A DNA stretch of 64,000 nucleotides from Ferrimicrobium sp. (GTDB lineage Bacteria > Actinomycetota > Acidimicrobiia > Acidimicrobiales > Acidimicrobiaceae), in contig JALCZJ010000003.1 in the NCBI GenBank assembly GCA_022690815.1, forward strand, positions 1 to 64,000, given 5' to 3'. The notes beneath the pieces are model-generated. The model was given only the letters and a program-made list of their open reading frames with translations. It ran no database searches and was not told where the DNA came from. Below, piece by piece: positions 1 to 8,967 of the stretch (the stretch's first letter is position 1; each line of letters starts with the position of its first letter). Made by a program: the position numbers and the translations under genes.

Positions 1-639
1 TGGGCGTACCCCCGTTGTGGTGTGCATAGGAGGATCAATACGTCCTTTTGTTTCCCATCGGTGTAGTGTCACTGAGTGGACTCTAAGCTCTTGTGCCACA
101 ACCCAATAGGTACTGACCTTGCTCTAGCGACATGATGGCAAACTAGTTCAAGAGTGATCAACGTAGCCGTATCAGTAGCGTGCCCCAACCTGACCCTCCT
201 GATGCAGTGGAACTGGTGGAGCGAATAGACGGTTACGGTGACACCTCGTGGTGGGTGGCTGTCATTCGAACGCCGAGGGGCGCTTCGTGCCGTTTTATTG
301 GCGTTGACCCCAACGTCTCGGCGCAACGCCCACACTATGCATGTTGGGTCGGGGATTGTTGACGCGCGCGGCACTCTGGTGCGGCCTGTGGGTGGGGACA
401 GAGGGCGAGCCGGGGAGAGCGGCTCGCTGAGAAAGATCTTTGATCATGAACCGGGGCCGCAGTAAGCAGTGCTAGCTGCGGTCAGCCCCTGCGTGATGCA
501 TCTTGGTAACGACAGGGTTCGATGGCGTAGCCCGGCATGGGTGGTAGCTGTGAACCACGTCGTTTGTGTTGCAAGGACCCGAGGAGATGAGGTTCGTCGG
601 AGACGGAGGAGACTTCTTTTTCGCCGCCGCACACAAGAG

Positions 640-665
640 TCCCGAAATTCGTGCTAGTTTCGGGA
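640..665. repeat. Inverted repeat upstream of cox cluster
   Basis: TCCCGAAA at 640-647 pairs perfectly with TTTCGGGA at 658-665 around a 10-base loop. No T-tract follows, so it is not a standard intrinsic terminator. It could be an operator or part of a structured leader. Confidence 0.45.
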
Positions 666-678
666 GTGTGGGCACAGA

Positions 679-704
679 GTGATCATGGTGTGTGATCATG
701 GTGT
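679..704. repeat. Tandem 13-base repeat with TGATCA cores
   Basis: Two perfect head-to-tail copies of GTGATCATGGTGT lie at 679-691 and 692-704. Each contains the palindrome TGATCA, so the palindrome centres are 13 bases apart. Further TGATCA copies occur at 155-160 and 441-446. The pair sits about 60-85 bases upstream of the coxS start, a usual place for activator sites. The protein that would bind is not known. Confidence 0.7.
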
Positions 705-738
705 CGCAGGGGGCGCGTCGCTCCCCTCATTAGGTAAG

Positions 739-744
739 TACGAT
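739..744 (+). promoter_or_regulatory. Possible -10 box for coxS
   Basis: TACGAT matches TANNNT and would give a transcript starting about 14 bases before the GTG start, just in front of the GAGGAGG ribosome-binding site. No recognisable -35 element is present, which would suit an activator bound at the tandem repeats upstream. Confidence 0.3.
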
Positions 745-764
745 CCATTGAAAGAGGAGGACGA

Positions 765-1238
765 GTGCGCGTAGAAGTGACAGTGAATGGCCAAGAGCGA
801 GCGGCTGATGTTGAGCCAAGGACCTTGTTGGTGCATTTCTTACGAGAGCATCTTGGGTTAACAGGTACCAACGTTGGTTGCGATACATCGTCGTGTGGGG
901 CTTGCACCGTCCTCCTGGATGGGGAATCGGTGAAGTCGTGCACGGTACTGGCGGCCCAGGCTGACGGGAGAAGCGTCACCACGATCGAAGGCCTCGCCGA
1001 CCCTGATGGAACACTCCATCCTCTGCAACGAGCGTTCCAGGAGAATCATGCGCTGCAGTGTGGTTACTGCACGCCGGGCATGGTGATGGTGTCGATGTCG
1101 ATTCTGGCCGAGCACGACACGCTCGATGAGGCAACCGTGCGGGAGGGGCTCGAGGGGAACCTCTGTCGCTGCACTGGATATCACAATATCGTCAAGGCCG
1201 TTTTGGCCGCGAAAGAGGAGATGGGGGCAACGCGATGA
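765..1238 (+). CDS. coxS: CoxS-like [2Fe-2S] subunit of a molybdenum hydroxylase
   Basis: This is the iron-sulfur electron-transfer subunit of a three-subunit CO dehydrogenase/xanthine dehydrogenase-family enzyme. The 157 residues carry the plant-type ferredoxin cluster motif in the N-terminal half ([13 protein letters not shown]) and the second cluster motif in the C-terminal half (QCGYCTPGM, then CRCTGYHNI), which matches the family in order and length. The GTG start is preceded by GAGGAGG with good spacing. The stop overlaps the start of the large-subunit gene by four bases (ATGA), so the two are translationally coupled. Electrons would pass from the Mo site of CoxL through these two clusters to FAD in CoxM. 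It is encoded first in the operon, before coxL and coxM. Confidence 0.93.
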   Translation: MRVEVTVNGQERAADVEPRTLLVHFLREHLGLTGTNVGCDTSSCGACTVLLDGESVKSCTVLAAQADGRSVTTIEGLADPDGTLHPLQRAFQENHALQCGYCTPGMVMVSMSILAEHDTLDEATVREGLEGNLCRCTGYHNIVKAVLAAKEEMGATR

Positions 1239-3610
1239 CGATGACCGAGGCACAAGAGCGTATTATCGGACAACGCCGGGTCCGGCGGGAAGATCCCGGG
1301 CTTCTTTCGGGCGAGAATCGGTTCTCCGACGACCTTGTCGTCCCTGGTGCTTTGCATCTCGTCCTCGTTCGCTCGCCGCATGCGCATGCCCGAATCACCA
1401 GGGTTGACACCAACGCTGCACGATCGATGCCTGGTGTCGTTGCGGTCTTGACGGGAGGGGATTTGCAGTCCGAGTGGGCATCTCCGATGCCTTGTGCCTG
1501 GCCGGTGACGCCAGATATGAAGAGTCCTGCGCATTATCCGCTCGCCATCGATTACGTGCACTACGCCGGTGAAGGAGTAGTAGCGGTCGTGGCTCGTTCA
1601 CAAACCGAGGCGGTCGATGCTGCTGGCGAGGTAATCGTTGAGTACGAGGAGTTGGCCCCGGTCCTTGACCTTGAGGACGCGGTCAAGGACGGTACGCTTG
1701 CCCACGAAGCGTTGGAGAGCAACACCAGCTTTGTGTGGGCGCTCGATCCGAACCCGGATGCGGTCGAGGCGGCCTTTCGTGCGGCCAAAGTGACCGTGAG
1801 CGAGCGCTATGTCCAGCAGCGGCTTATTCCCGCCGCCATGGAGCCACGGGCGATGGTGGTCGTCCCGTCTCCGATGGGTGGCGATTACACCATATACTCA
1901 GCTACGCAGATTCCCCACGTGTTGCGTGTCATGCTCGCCTTGACTACGGGTATCCCGGAGACCAAGCTGCGTGTTGTGGCCCCATCCGTCGGGGGTGGTT
2001 TTGGCTCGAAGCTCGACGTCTATGCGGAGGAGCTCCTGTGCCTCGCGCTGGCGCGTCGGTTGCGTCAACCGGTTCGCTTCACTGAGGAGCGTGGTGAGGG
2101 CACAATGGCGACCATTCACGGACGTGGCCAGGTCCAGTACATGGAGCTCGCGGCCAATGACGATGGCAAGGTGACCGCCATTCGGGTGAAGTTGCTCGCC
2201 GACATGGGTGCCTACCTCCAGCTCGTGACTCCCGGTGTCCCACTGCTTGGGGCATTTCTCTATCACGGCGTCTATGACGTTGGTGCCTATTCGTTCACCT
2301 GCACCGGACTCTTCACGAACAAAACGCCGACTGATGCCTACCGAGGCGCTGGACGGCCAGAGGCGACCTATGCCATTGAGAGAGCGATGGACACGTTGGC
2401 GCGCAAGCTCAACATGGATCCGGCGGAGATCCGGCGGCGTAACTTTATCGCAGCCGATAAGTTCCCCTATGAGTCGGTGGCAGGACTGACGTTTGATTCG
2501 GGTTCTTATCACGAGAACCTCGCAAAGGCGCTCGATAACGCGGGCTACACCGAGCTGCGTGCCGAGCAGGAGCGGCGTCGCGCGGCTGGCGACCCACGGC
2601 GGCTTGGGATCGGCGTTTCGTGTTATGTCGAAATGTGTGGGCTCGCCCCTTCTCGTGTGCTTGCCAGCTTGAACTATGGGGCCGGCGGTTGGGAGGCTGC
2701 GACGGTCCGGATCCTGCCGACCTCGAAGGTGCAGGTTGTGACGGGTACTGCTCCCCATGGGCAGGGTCACGAGACGAGCTGGTCGATGATCGTGGCCGAC
2801 AAGCTTGGCATATCGCCAGACGATGTCGAGGTATTGCATTCCGATACAGCAATCGCGCCTCACGGGATGGACACCTACGGCAGCCGTTCGCTCTCCGTTG
2901 GCGGCACCGCCGTCTACCTGGCAACCGAGCGGGTCATCGAGAAGGCGATGAAGATCGCTGCCCATCAGCTTGAGGTCGCTGAAGAGGATCTCGAATACGT
3001 GAATGCTGCCTTCCGCGTCAAGGGCTCGCCAGACCAGCAGCTACCGCTCGCCGCCATCGCCTTTGAGGCGTTCACCGCGCATAACCTTCCCGATGGGGTG
3101 GAGCCAAATCTTGAGGCGTCGATCAGCTGGGATCCACCGAACTTCACCTTCCCGAATGGTACTCATATCGCGGTGGTGGAGATTGACGAAGAAACTGGAG
3201 AGGTACGCCTTGTTCGCTATATCGCCGTCGACGATTGTGGGAATCAAATCAACCCGCTGATTGTCGAGGGTCAGGTGCATGGCGGGATAACCCAAGGTGT
3301 GGCCCAGGCGCTCTACGAGGAGGCACTCTATGATACCTCCGGACAGCTGCTGAATGCCTCGCTGGCAGATTATCTTGTGCCGTCGGCGTCTGAAATGCCG
3401 AGCTTTGAGCTTGACTCGACGGTGACCCCGTCGCCGACGAATCCACTTGGCGTCAAGGGGGTTGGTGAGGCCGGTACGATTGGATCGGCACCCGCCGTCA
3501 TCAACGCTGTCGTGGATGCACTTGCTGACCTTGGGGTGATGGACTGTCAGATGCCGGCGACGCCCGAGCGGGTATATTCGCTGATCCAACAGGCGAAGAA
3601 GCAGCAATAG
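1235..3610 (+). CDS. coxL: Form II CoxL-like molybdopterin large subunit
   Basis: This 791-residue catalytic subunit of the xanthine oxidase family binds the molybdenum cytosine-dinucleotide cofactor. It has GGGFGSK in the middle and, near residue 372, AYRGAGR. The latter is the form II signature; bona fide aerobic CO dehydrogenases (form I) carry AYRCSFR with the copper-binding cysteine. The C-terminal GVGEAGTIG supplies the conserved catalytic glutamate. The enzyme is therefore a molybdenum hydroxylase whose substrate is uncertain: CO activity has been proposed for some form II enzymes, but other oxidations are just as possible. It lies between coxS and coxM in the same operon. Confidence 0.92.
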   Translation: MTMTEAQERIIGQRRVRREDPGLLSGENRFSDDLVVPGALHLVLVRSPHAHARITRVDTNAARSMPGVVAVLTGGDLQSEWASPMPCAWPVTPDMKSPAHYPLAIDYVHYAGEGVVAVVARSQTEAVDAAGEVIVEYEELAPVLDLEDAVKDGTLAHEALESNTSFVWALDPNPDAVEAAFRAAKVTVSERYVQQRLIPAAMEPRAMVVVPSPMGGDYTIYSATQIPHVLRVMLALTTGIPETKLRVVAPSVGGGFGSKLDVYAEELLCLALARRLRQPVRFTEERGEGTMATIHGRGQVQYMELAANDDGKVTAIRVKLLADMGAYLQLVTPGVPLLGAFLYHGVYDVGAYSFTCTGLFTNKTPTDAYRGAGRPEATYAIERAMDTLARKLNMDPAEIRRRNFIAADKFPYESVAGLTFDSGSYHENLAKALDNAGYTELRAEQERRRAAGDPRRLGIGVSCYVEMCGLAPSRVLASLNYGAGGWEAATVRILPTSKVQVVTGTAPHGQGHETSWSMIVADKLGISPDDVEVLHSDTAIAPHGMDTYGSRSLSVGGTAVYLATERVIEKAMKIAAHQLEVAEEDLEYVNAAFRVKGSPDQQLPLAAIAFEAFTAHNLPDGVEPNLEASISWDPPNFTFPNGTHIAVVEIDEETGEVRLVRYIAVDDCGNQINPLIVEGQVHGGITQGVAQALYEEALYDTSGQLLNASLADYLVPSASEMPSFELDSTVTPSPTNPLGVKGVGEAGTIGSAPAVINAVVDALADLGVMDCQMPATPERVYSLIQQAKKQQ

Positions 3611-3655
3611 TTGAGAGTCCGGTAGAGATGACGCAAATCAAAAGAAGGGAAATGT

Positions 3656-4468
3656 ATGTATCCGTCGAGTTTTGACTATGTCCGGGCGAACAATGTCGCA
3701 GAGGCGATCGCCATGCTTTCCAGTGATGAGGACGCGAAGGTTCTTGCAGGGGGCCACTCGTTGATCCCGTTGATGAAGCTTCGGCTCGCATCACCCTCGA
3801 TGCTTGTTGATATCGGACGGATCTCCGACCTGTCCTATGTGCGCAAGGAAGGCAACGCGGTGGCGATTGGGGCACTGACGCGACATCGTGATGTGGAGAC
3901 CTCAGAGCTGGTCGCTCGTGAAGTTCCCGTTCTTTCCATGGTCGCTGGTCAGATTGGGGATCCTTCGGTGCGCCACGTTGGCACGATCGGTGGCTCAACC
4001 GCCCATGGCGATGGTGCCGCCGACTTTCCGGCGGCGTTGTTGGCACTCGGAGCGACCATGGTGGTTGAAGGGCCATCGGGCCGTCGCGAGATTGCGGCGT
4101 CGGAGTTCTTCAAGGGATTCTTGGAGACGGCACTCGCGCCCGATGAGATTCTTATTGAGATCCGCGTCCCAACCGGTTTCACGAAGTATGCGTTCCAAAA
4201 GTTCAATCGACGGGCGCAGGACTGGGCGATTGTTGGCGTGGTGGCGGTTCGCGGCGACCGCACGAATGTCGGCTTTGTCAACATGGGGCCGACTCCCTTG
4301 CGCGCCACAGCGGTTGAAGAACGTTTGGCGGCGGGTGCGAGTGTTGACGAGGCAGCAGCAGTGGCCGACGAGGGTACGAGCCCCTCAGCTGATATCAATG
4401 CCAGTGTCGAGTATCGTCGCCACCTAGCTCGGGTCCTCGTGAAGCGAGCATTGATCGAACTTGGCTGA
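3656..4468 (+). CDS. coxM: CoxM-like FAD-binding subunit
   Basis: This is the flavoprotein subunit of the same enzyme, 270 residues, close to the usual family length. The N-terminal FAD-binding region has AGGHSLIPLMKLRL, and HVGTIGGSTAHGDGAAD provides the second flavin-binding loop of the FAD_binding_5 fold; the C-terminal CO_deh_flav_C domain follows. It should take electrons from CoxS and hand them to an acceptor, which in CODH is the quinone pool. It starts 45 bases after coxL with a purine-rich stretch (AAGAAGGGAA) ahead of the ATG. Its end overlaps the TTG start of the MoxR ATPase by eight bases. Confidence 0.92.
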   Translation: MYPSSFDYVRANNVAEAIAMLSSDEDAKVLAGGHSLIPLMKLRLASPSMLVDIGRISDLSYVRKEGNAVAIGALTRHRDVETSELVAREVPVLSMVAGQIGDPSVRHVGTIGGSTAHGDGAADFPAALLALGATMVVEGPSGRREIAASEFFKGFLETALAPDEILIEIRVPTGFTKYAFQKFNRRAQDWAIVGVVAVRGDRTNVGFVNMGPTPLRATAVEERLAAGASVDEAAAVADEGTSPSADINASVEYRRHLARVLVKRALIELG

Positions 4469-5393
4469 GCAACGAACCGCGAGGCTCGGGCTCAACACGC
4501 CAGAAGACCTGGCGCAAGGTCTACGCCGAGTCGATTACCTGCCTGACCTCAAGATCGCCACCGCGGTCTTCCTTGCCTTGGCACTCGAGAAGCCGTTGCT
4601 GCTCGAGGGGGATGCCGGTGTCGGCAAGACTGAGCTCGCGCTTGCCTTGGCGCGACTCTTTGGGAGTGATCTCATTCGCTTGCAGTGTTATGAAGGAATC
4701 GACTCGACCCAGGCGGTGTACGATTGGGACTATGCCAAGCAGCTTCTCCATCTACGGGCCACCGAGGCCACCGGTGTGGCAACGGACCGGTCATCGCTCG
4801 AGGCGGAGCTGTATCAGGATCGTTACCTGGTGGAGCGACCGTTGCTGCGCTCGCTCGGATATCAGGACCCGGCTCATCCCCCGATCCTGCTCATCGATGA
4901 GCTCGACCGCGCCGATGATGAGTTTGAGGCCTTCCTCTTGGAACTGCTCTCAACCTTCGAGATCACCATTCCAGAGCTAGGGACACGTTCAGCGACGGTG
5001 CGTCCTATTGTGATCCTCACGTCAAACCGAACTCGTGATCTCCATGACGCCCTCAAGCGTCGGTGCTTGTATCTCTGGGTTGATCATCCGAGCTTTGAAC
5101 GCGAGGTGGCGATCATTCGACTCCGCGCTCCTGAGGCGAGCGAACGAGTCGTTACTCAGGTGGGTGCGTTGGTACAGGAATTACGCACCCAGGGCCTCGT
5201 CAAGCCGCCGGGGATCGCTGAGGCAATCGACTGGGCTATGGCACTTGCCCGACTGATGGCGACCGAGGTGACTCCGGAGTGGTTGGAGATGACGCTTGGG
5301 GCGGTTGTCAAGTTTCGCGAGGACGAGGAGCGACTGGCTGGGGTCGGGGTTTCGACGCTCTTTAAGCAGGCCTTCGCTCGGTTCGAGGAGTGA
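4461..5393 (+). CDS. coxD: MoxR-type AAA+ ATPase, CoxD-like
   Basis: This 310-residue AAA+ ATPase of the MoxR family has Walker A GDAGVGKTEL near residue 50, Walker B ILLIDELDRAD and a sensor-1 region at TSNRTRDL. In CO dehydrogenase operons CoxD is thought to work with the VWA protein CoxE as a chaperone that matures the active site after Mo insertion. The TTG start at 4461 overlaps the end of coxM, and the stop overlaps the GTG of coxE, so translation is coupled on both sides. Whether it inserts a metal or sulfur in a form II enzyme is not known. Confidence 0.88.
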   Translation: MAEQRTARLGLNTPEDLAQGLRRVDYLPDLKIATAVFLALALEKPLLLEGDAGVGKTELALALARLFGSDLIRLQCYEGIDSTQAVYDWDYAKQLLHLRATEATGVATDRSSLEAELYQDRYLVERPLLRSLGYQDPAHPPILLIDELDRADDEFEAFLLELLSTFEITIPELGTRSATVRPIVILTSNRTRDLHDALKRRCLYLWVDHPSFEREVAIIRLRAPEASERVVTQVGALVQELRTQGLVKPPGIAEAIDWAMALARLMATEVTPEWLEMTLGAVVKFREDEERLAGVGVSTLFKQAFARFEE

Positions 5394-6493
5394 GCCCTGA
5401 GGAGTTGGTGGCTGGGCTCGTAGAGCTCCTGCGTTCACGTGGACTCGCGGTGTCGCCCACGAGTGCAGGTGACCTCTTGGCCGCGTTGACCGTGCTTGGT
5501 GTTGGCCGTGAGGATCTCGTTCGCGAGGGTGCCAGAGCCATCTTGGTCAAGTCGGGCCACGATAACGAGGCCTTTGAGCGGGGATTTGCAGAGTACTTCT
5601 ACGGGATAGGTGTCGCCAGCGAGGCCCAGCAACCACGCCAGGTCAGTGTGGGTCTCGATGATGACGATGCACCAGAAGGCGACGCTGACGAAGGCGAGGA
5701 GGCGCAACGCATCGTCCGCTATTCGGCTGTGGAGCGACTGCGGTCGGTAGATCTGCGTCAGCTGGATGCCAATGAGCGACAAGAGGCGTTTCGAGTCATC
5801 GATCAGCTTCGGTTCGCACCCCCGCTTCGCCGTAGTTACCGGTACACCAAGAGCCGGCGGATGCAGCGGGTGGATCTTGCGCGCACACTGCGCCTCTCTG
5901 TCGCGACCGATGGGGAGCTGATCCAGCGTCGCTTTCGTGCCAAGGGCATGCAGTATCGCAGGCTGCTGTTCCTGGTCGATATCTCCGGATCGATGCACGC
6001 CTATGCTGAGGGCCTCTTGCATTTTGCGTGGGCTGCACGACGGGCGTTAGGCGACGTCCATGTTTTTACGCTCGGCACGCGTCTCAGTGACGTCAGCCGA
6101 GCACTTGATGCCCGTGATCCAGATCGGGCGATGGCTCAGGTGACACGTATCGTCGATGATTTTGCTGGAGGTACCCGGCTTGGTGCTTCGCTCGGGGAGT
6201 TCAACACCCGCTATGGTTCACGCGGTCTTGCCAGACGTGCGGTCGTCGTCGTGTTCTCCGACGGTTGGGATCGTGGCGATCCCTTGGTGATGGATGTGGC
6301 CATGGGACGACTTTCTCGTCTGGCTCATCGGATTCTTTGGGTGAACCCGCTTGCAGGGGCGGCTGATTACGCTCCGCTGGCACGTGGGATGGCGACCGCG
6401 CTGCCCTATCTCGATGCGCTCGTGCCCGGCGAGAGCATTCGTTCATTCGAACAACTCGCCAAACTAATCTGTACTCAAGGAGCGTTCTCATGA
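5390..6493 (+). CDS. coxE: VWA-domain protein, CoxE-like
   Basis: This 367-residue protein carries a C-terminal von Willebrand factor A domain with a MIDAS motif (FLVDISGSMHAYAEG, near residues 196-210) and a following acidic position in VVFSDGWDRGD. The N-terminal half is helical and acidic, as in other CoxE proteins. It is the expected partner of the adjacent MoxR ATPase in maturing the molybdenum enzyme. The GTG start sits inside the coxD stop (GTGA). Confidence 0.88.
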   Translation: MSPEELVAGLVELLRSRGLAVSPTSAGDLLAALTVLGVGREDLVREGARAILVKSGHDNEAFERGFAEYFYGIGVASEAQQPRQVSVGLDDDDAPEGDADEGEEAQRIVRYSAVERLRSVDLRQLDANERQEAFRVIDQLRFAPPLRRSYRYTKSRRMQRVDLARTLRLSVATDGELIQRRFRAKGMQYRRLLFLVDISGSMHAYAEGLLHFAWAARRALGDVHVFTLGTRLSDVSRALDARDPDRAMAQVTRIVDDFAGGTRLGASLGEFNTRYGSRGLARRAVVVVFSDGWDRGDPLVMDVAMGRLSRLAHRILWVNPLAGAADYAPLARGMATALPYLDALVPGESIRSFEQLAKLICTQGAFS

Positions 6494-7698
6494 TTGAGGT
6501 GATAGATCGAGTGCTCGCTTGGCGGGCGATGGGGAAGCGTTGTGCGATTGCGACGGTGGTCGCAGTCGAGGGCTCCGGTCCTCGAGAGCCGGGTGCCCTG
6601 ATGGCCGTGAACCAAGACGGCGAGGTCGCCGGTTCGGTGTCGGGAGGTTGCGTCGAAGGAGCTGTTGTCGCCGAGGCACTGTTGCGACTTGAAGCGCCGG
6701 AGTCGGTTCTTACGAGTTTTGGGCTCCTTGGTAGCTCCTCTCCTTCGGAGGCGACGACGATGGCCTTCGGGTTCTCCGATGATGAGGCGGTGGCGGTTGG
6801 CCTGACCTGTGGAGGTACGTTCCATATTCTTGTACAGCCTGATCCTCCTGACTATCTCTACCGGCTCGCAGAGGCGCTGCATCACGGGGAACCGTGCGTG
6901 ATCGCAACGGTCTATGCCGTTGATGAAGAGGACGAATCATATTTTGCTGGGGAGAATCGTTCGGTAGCACTTCCGTCGATAGGTGCATCGATGCTGGTGC
7001 TCGCCGACGAAGTGGTGGGTACACTCGGCAACCCAGATCTCGACCGGGTGGTTGCTCGTGATGCGGCCGGTGTGTTGGCGCAGGCACATGGGACGCGGCG
7101 CACCTATGGCAGAAGAGGGCAGTCTCGTTCACTCGAGGTTGCGGTGGTGATGGCGGTTTCAGCACAACCTGCGCAGATGTTCATTTTTGGCGCAGTTGAC
7201 TTCAGTGATGCCCTTGCACAGGCGGCGAAGCTCCTGGGGTATCGCGTGATCGTCGTAGATGCAAGGGCGGTCTTTGTCACCGAAGCTCGCTTTCCGATGG
7301 CCGACGAGGTGCATGTCGCTTGGCCACACGATTATCTTGTGGCGGTCGGTGAAACTATTACCGAGCGCGATGCCATCTGCATCCTCACGCATGATCCTAA
7401 ATTTGACGTGCCTGCGATCAAGGCATCACTCGCGACTCGAGCTGGGTACATCGGCGTCATGGGGTCGCGACGAACACAGCAGGATCGTCTGGATCGATTG
7501 GTGGCCGATGGGATCGCTGCGGATGAGGTGCGCAGCCGCATCGCTGGACCCATCGGTCTCGATATCGGAGCCAGAACCCCCGCCGAGACGGCGGTTTCGA
7601 TTCTGGCAGAGATCATCGCTCGTCGGGAGCATCGCCAGGCTGATCCGCTGTCGCTCACAGAGGGTCCTATCCACGCTGAAGGGGCCATGACCTGGTGA
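6490..7698 (+). CDS. XdhC/CoxI-family maturation protein
   Basis: This 402-residue protein has an N-terminal XdhC_CoxI domain (VEGSGPREPGALMAV, then GSVSGGCVEGAV, and GLTCGGTFHI) and a C-terminal Rossmann-like XdhC_C domain (MFIFGAVDFSDAL, then YIGVMGSRRTQQDRL). XdhC binds the molybdenum cofactor and presents it for sulfuration before insertion into xanthine dehydrogenase; by analogy this protein should load the CoxL subunit encoded upstream. The ATG is preceded by AAGGAGCG and overlaps the coxE stop. The stop overlaps the next gene (GTGA). A second XdhC-like gene begins at the right end of the window. Confidence 0.88.
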   Translation: MIEVIDRVLAWRAMGKRCAIATVVAVEGSGPREPGALMAVNQDGEVAGSVSGGCVEGAVVAEALLRLEAPESVLTSFGLLGSSSPSEATTMAFGFSDDEAVAVGLTCGGTFHILVQPDPPDYLYRLAEALHHGEPCVIATVYAVDEEDESYFAGENRSVALPSIGASMLVLADEVVGTLGNPDLDRVVARDAAGVLAQAHGTRRTYGRRGQSRSLEVAVVMAVSAQPAQMFIFGAVDFSDALAQAAKLLGYRVIVVDARAVFVTEARFPMADEVHVAWPHDYLVAVGETITERDAICILTHDPKFDVPAIKASLATRAGYIGVMGSRRTQQDRLDRLVADGIAADEVRSRIAGPIGLDIGARTPAETAVSILAEIIARREHRQADPLSLTEGPIHAEGAMTW

Positions 7699-8330
7699 GC
7701 TACCATGACCTAGTGAGTCATGACATGGCTGCAGAGCGTGAATTGGCATCGACGGCCTTGGTGGTGCTGGCTGCGGGTTCGGGCACACGCTTTGATGCTC
7801 GAACCTCCAAGCTGCTCGTCGATGTCGGTGGGCGTCCGCTCGTGAGTTGGGCACTCGGCGCCGCGGCGATGGTGCCAGCGGGTGGCCATTTTGTCGTTAC
7901 CCAGGACAGTCGCCTCGATGGCTTGGTGCCGGACGGTTTCATTGAATTGCGAAACCATCGCCCGGGCGATGGGTTGGCATCGTCGCTGGGACTCGCTGTG
8001 GACGCGACCCTTGAGCGTCGCCTCGGTGCGCTCACCGTTGGACTAGGCGATCAACCATTGATTGGCGCCAAGGCGTGGTACGCGGTGGCCAGCGCCACCG
8101 TCACTGGGGTTGCCATCGCTACCTATAGGGGTAAACGAGGGAACCCGGTTAAGATATCGTCGTCGGTCTTCGGGTTGCTTGCGCGCCAAGGAGACGTCGG
8201 TGCGCGAGGAATATTCGATCGCGTCAACGTTGTCGAGGTCCCGTGTCAAGGGAATCCAATGGACGTCGATACTTGGGCTGATCTTGCACGGGTTCGTGCG
8301 ACAGAGAGGAAGTGCTATGGAGATTGTTAA
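7695..8330 (+). CDS. MobA-like molybdenum cofactor cytidylyltransferase
   Basis: This 211-residue nucleotidyltransferase of the MobA-like NTP transferase fold has the N-terminal LAAGSGTRFDA signature followed by a lysine in TSKLLVDVGG, and a GLGDQPL metal-binding segment. In xanthine-oxidase-family clusters such proteins (MocA type) join CTP to molybdopterin to make the MCD cofactor that CoxL uses. I prefer the GTG start that overlaps the xdhC stop, with AAGGGG upstream; an ATG ten codons further on (7725) is possible because the first residues lie before the conserved fold. Confidence 0.82.
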   Translation: MSYHDLVSHDMAAERELASTALVVLAAGSGTRFDARTSKLLVDVGGRPLVSWALGAAAMVPAGGHFVVTQDSRLDGLVPDGFIELRNHRPGDGLASSLGLAVDATLERRLGALTVGLGDQPLIGAKAWYAVASATVTGVAIATYRGKRGNPVKISSSVFGLLARQGDVGARGIFDRVNVVEVPCQGNPMDVDTWADLARVRATERKCYGDC

Positions 8331-8967
8331 CGAGTTTACGGTACCGGTTGGGGTCGATCGGGCGTGGGAGATTCTCACCGATCTCGAGCGTATTGCACCA
8401 TGTCTACCCGGCGCTTCGCTGTCTTCGGTCGAGGGCGACGATCACAAGGGGTCGGTCAAGATCAAGGTTGGCCCGATTACCGCGAACTACGCCGGCGTGG
8501 CGCGTTTCGAGTCTCGGGATGCGGAGCACCACATCGCAGTGCTGCGCGCAGAGGGACGTGAGACCAAAGGTCAGGGGAATGCGAGTGCGGTTATCACGGC
8601 GCGGTTGATCCCTGAGGGTGAGATGACTCGGGTGACGGTTGACGTTGACCTGACCATCGCGGGTCGGGTTGCCCAGTTCGGTCGTGGTGTGCTTGGTGAG
8701 GTCTCTGAGAAGTTGATGGGCGAGTTTGCAACCAGACTCGCTGAGCTGATCGGCCAGGGTGAGACGGCTGCTGAGGATGAGTCGCGGGCGGCTCCAGCCG
8801 ATGACGCGTCTGTGGATACACACGTGGTAGCAGAGTCTGACGAACCTGCAGAGCTCAATGCCGTGCGCATGCTGGCTAAGCCAATTGCTAAGCGACTGGC
8901 TCCGGTGGCCGCAGTGGCAATCGTCATTGCAGTTCTGGTGCGTCGGCGTGGTCGTCGACGAGGATAG
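8317..8967 (+). CDS. coxG: CoxG-like SRPBCC protein with C-terminal membrane anchor
   Basis: This 216-residue protein belongs to the CoxG (carbon monoxide dehydrogenase subunit G) group of the SRPBCC/START fold; the N-terminus (MEIVNEFTVPVGVDRAW) and LPGASLSSVEGD are typical. The last 30 residues form a hydrophobic helix ending in an arginine cluster (VRRRGRRRG), so the protein is probably held at the cytoplasmic face of the membrane. In Oligotropha, CoxG helps attach CODH to the membrane. I chose the ATG at 8317 because it has AGAGAGGA before it and begins exactly at the domain; the frame is open further upstream. Confidence 0.88.
   Translation: MEIVNEFTVPVGVDRAWEILTDLERIAPCLPGASLSSVEGDDHKGSVKIKVGPITANYAGVARFESRDAEHHIAVLRAEGRETKGQGNASAVITARLIPEGEMTRVTVDVDLTIAGRVAQFGRGVLGEVSEKLMGEFATRLAELIGQGETAAEDESRAAPADDASVDTHVVAESDEPAELNAVRMLAKPIAKRLAPVAAVAIVIAVLVRRRGRRRG

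Larger units (their letters stand above)
1..764. other. Non-coding region upstream of cox cluster
   Basis: I see no convincing gene here: the short open frames on both strands have no recognisable protein family and no good ribosome-binding site. The stretch contains four TGATCA sites, two of them inside a perfect tandem 13-base repeat, a bulged hairpin around 453-488, and an inverted repeat at 640-665. It ends with a possible -10 box and a strong Shine-Dalgarno sequence for the first cox gene. It is most likely the control region of the downstream operon. Confidence 0.6.

Noticed and set aside
69-699. Several open frames of 60-100 codons on both strands before coxS
   Set aside because: They overlap each other, have no ribosome-binding site and resemble no protein family; the strings of Arg/His are typical of non-coding or antisense reading of G+C-rich DNA.
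451-765. Moco, cobalamin or other known riboswitch upstream of coxS
   Set aside because: Hairpins are present but I could not match the conserved cores of these classes; kept only as a structured-region finding.
1898-2965. 355-codon frame on the minus strand inside coxL
   Set aside because: Shadow of the well-supported coxL on the other strand; no family and atypical composition.
8858-8947. N-terminal extension of the DUF501 protein back to ATG 8858
   Set aside because: It would overlap coxG by more than 100 bases and the added residues are Trp/Cys-rich and unlike the family.
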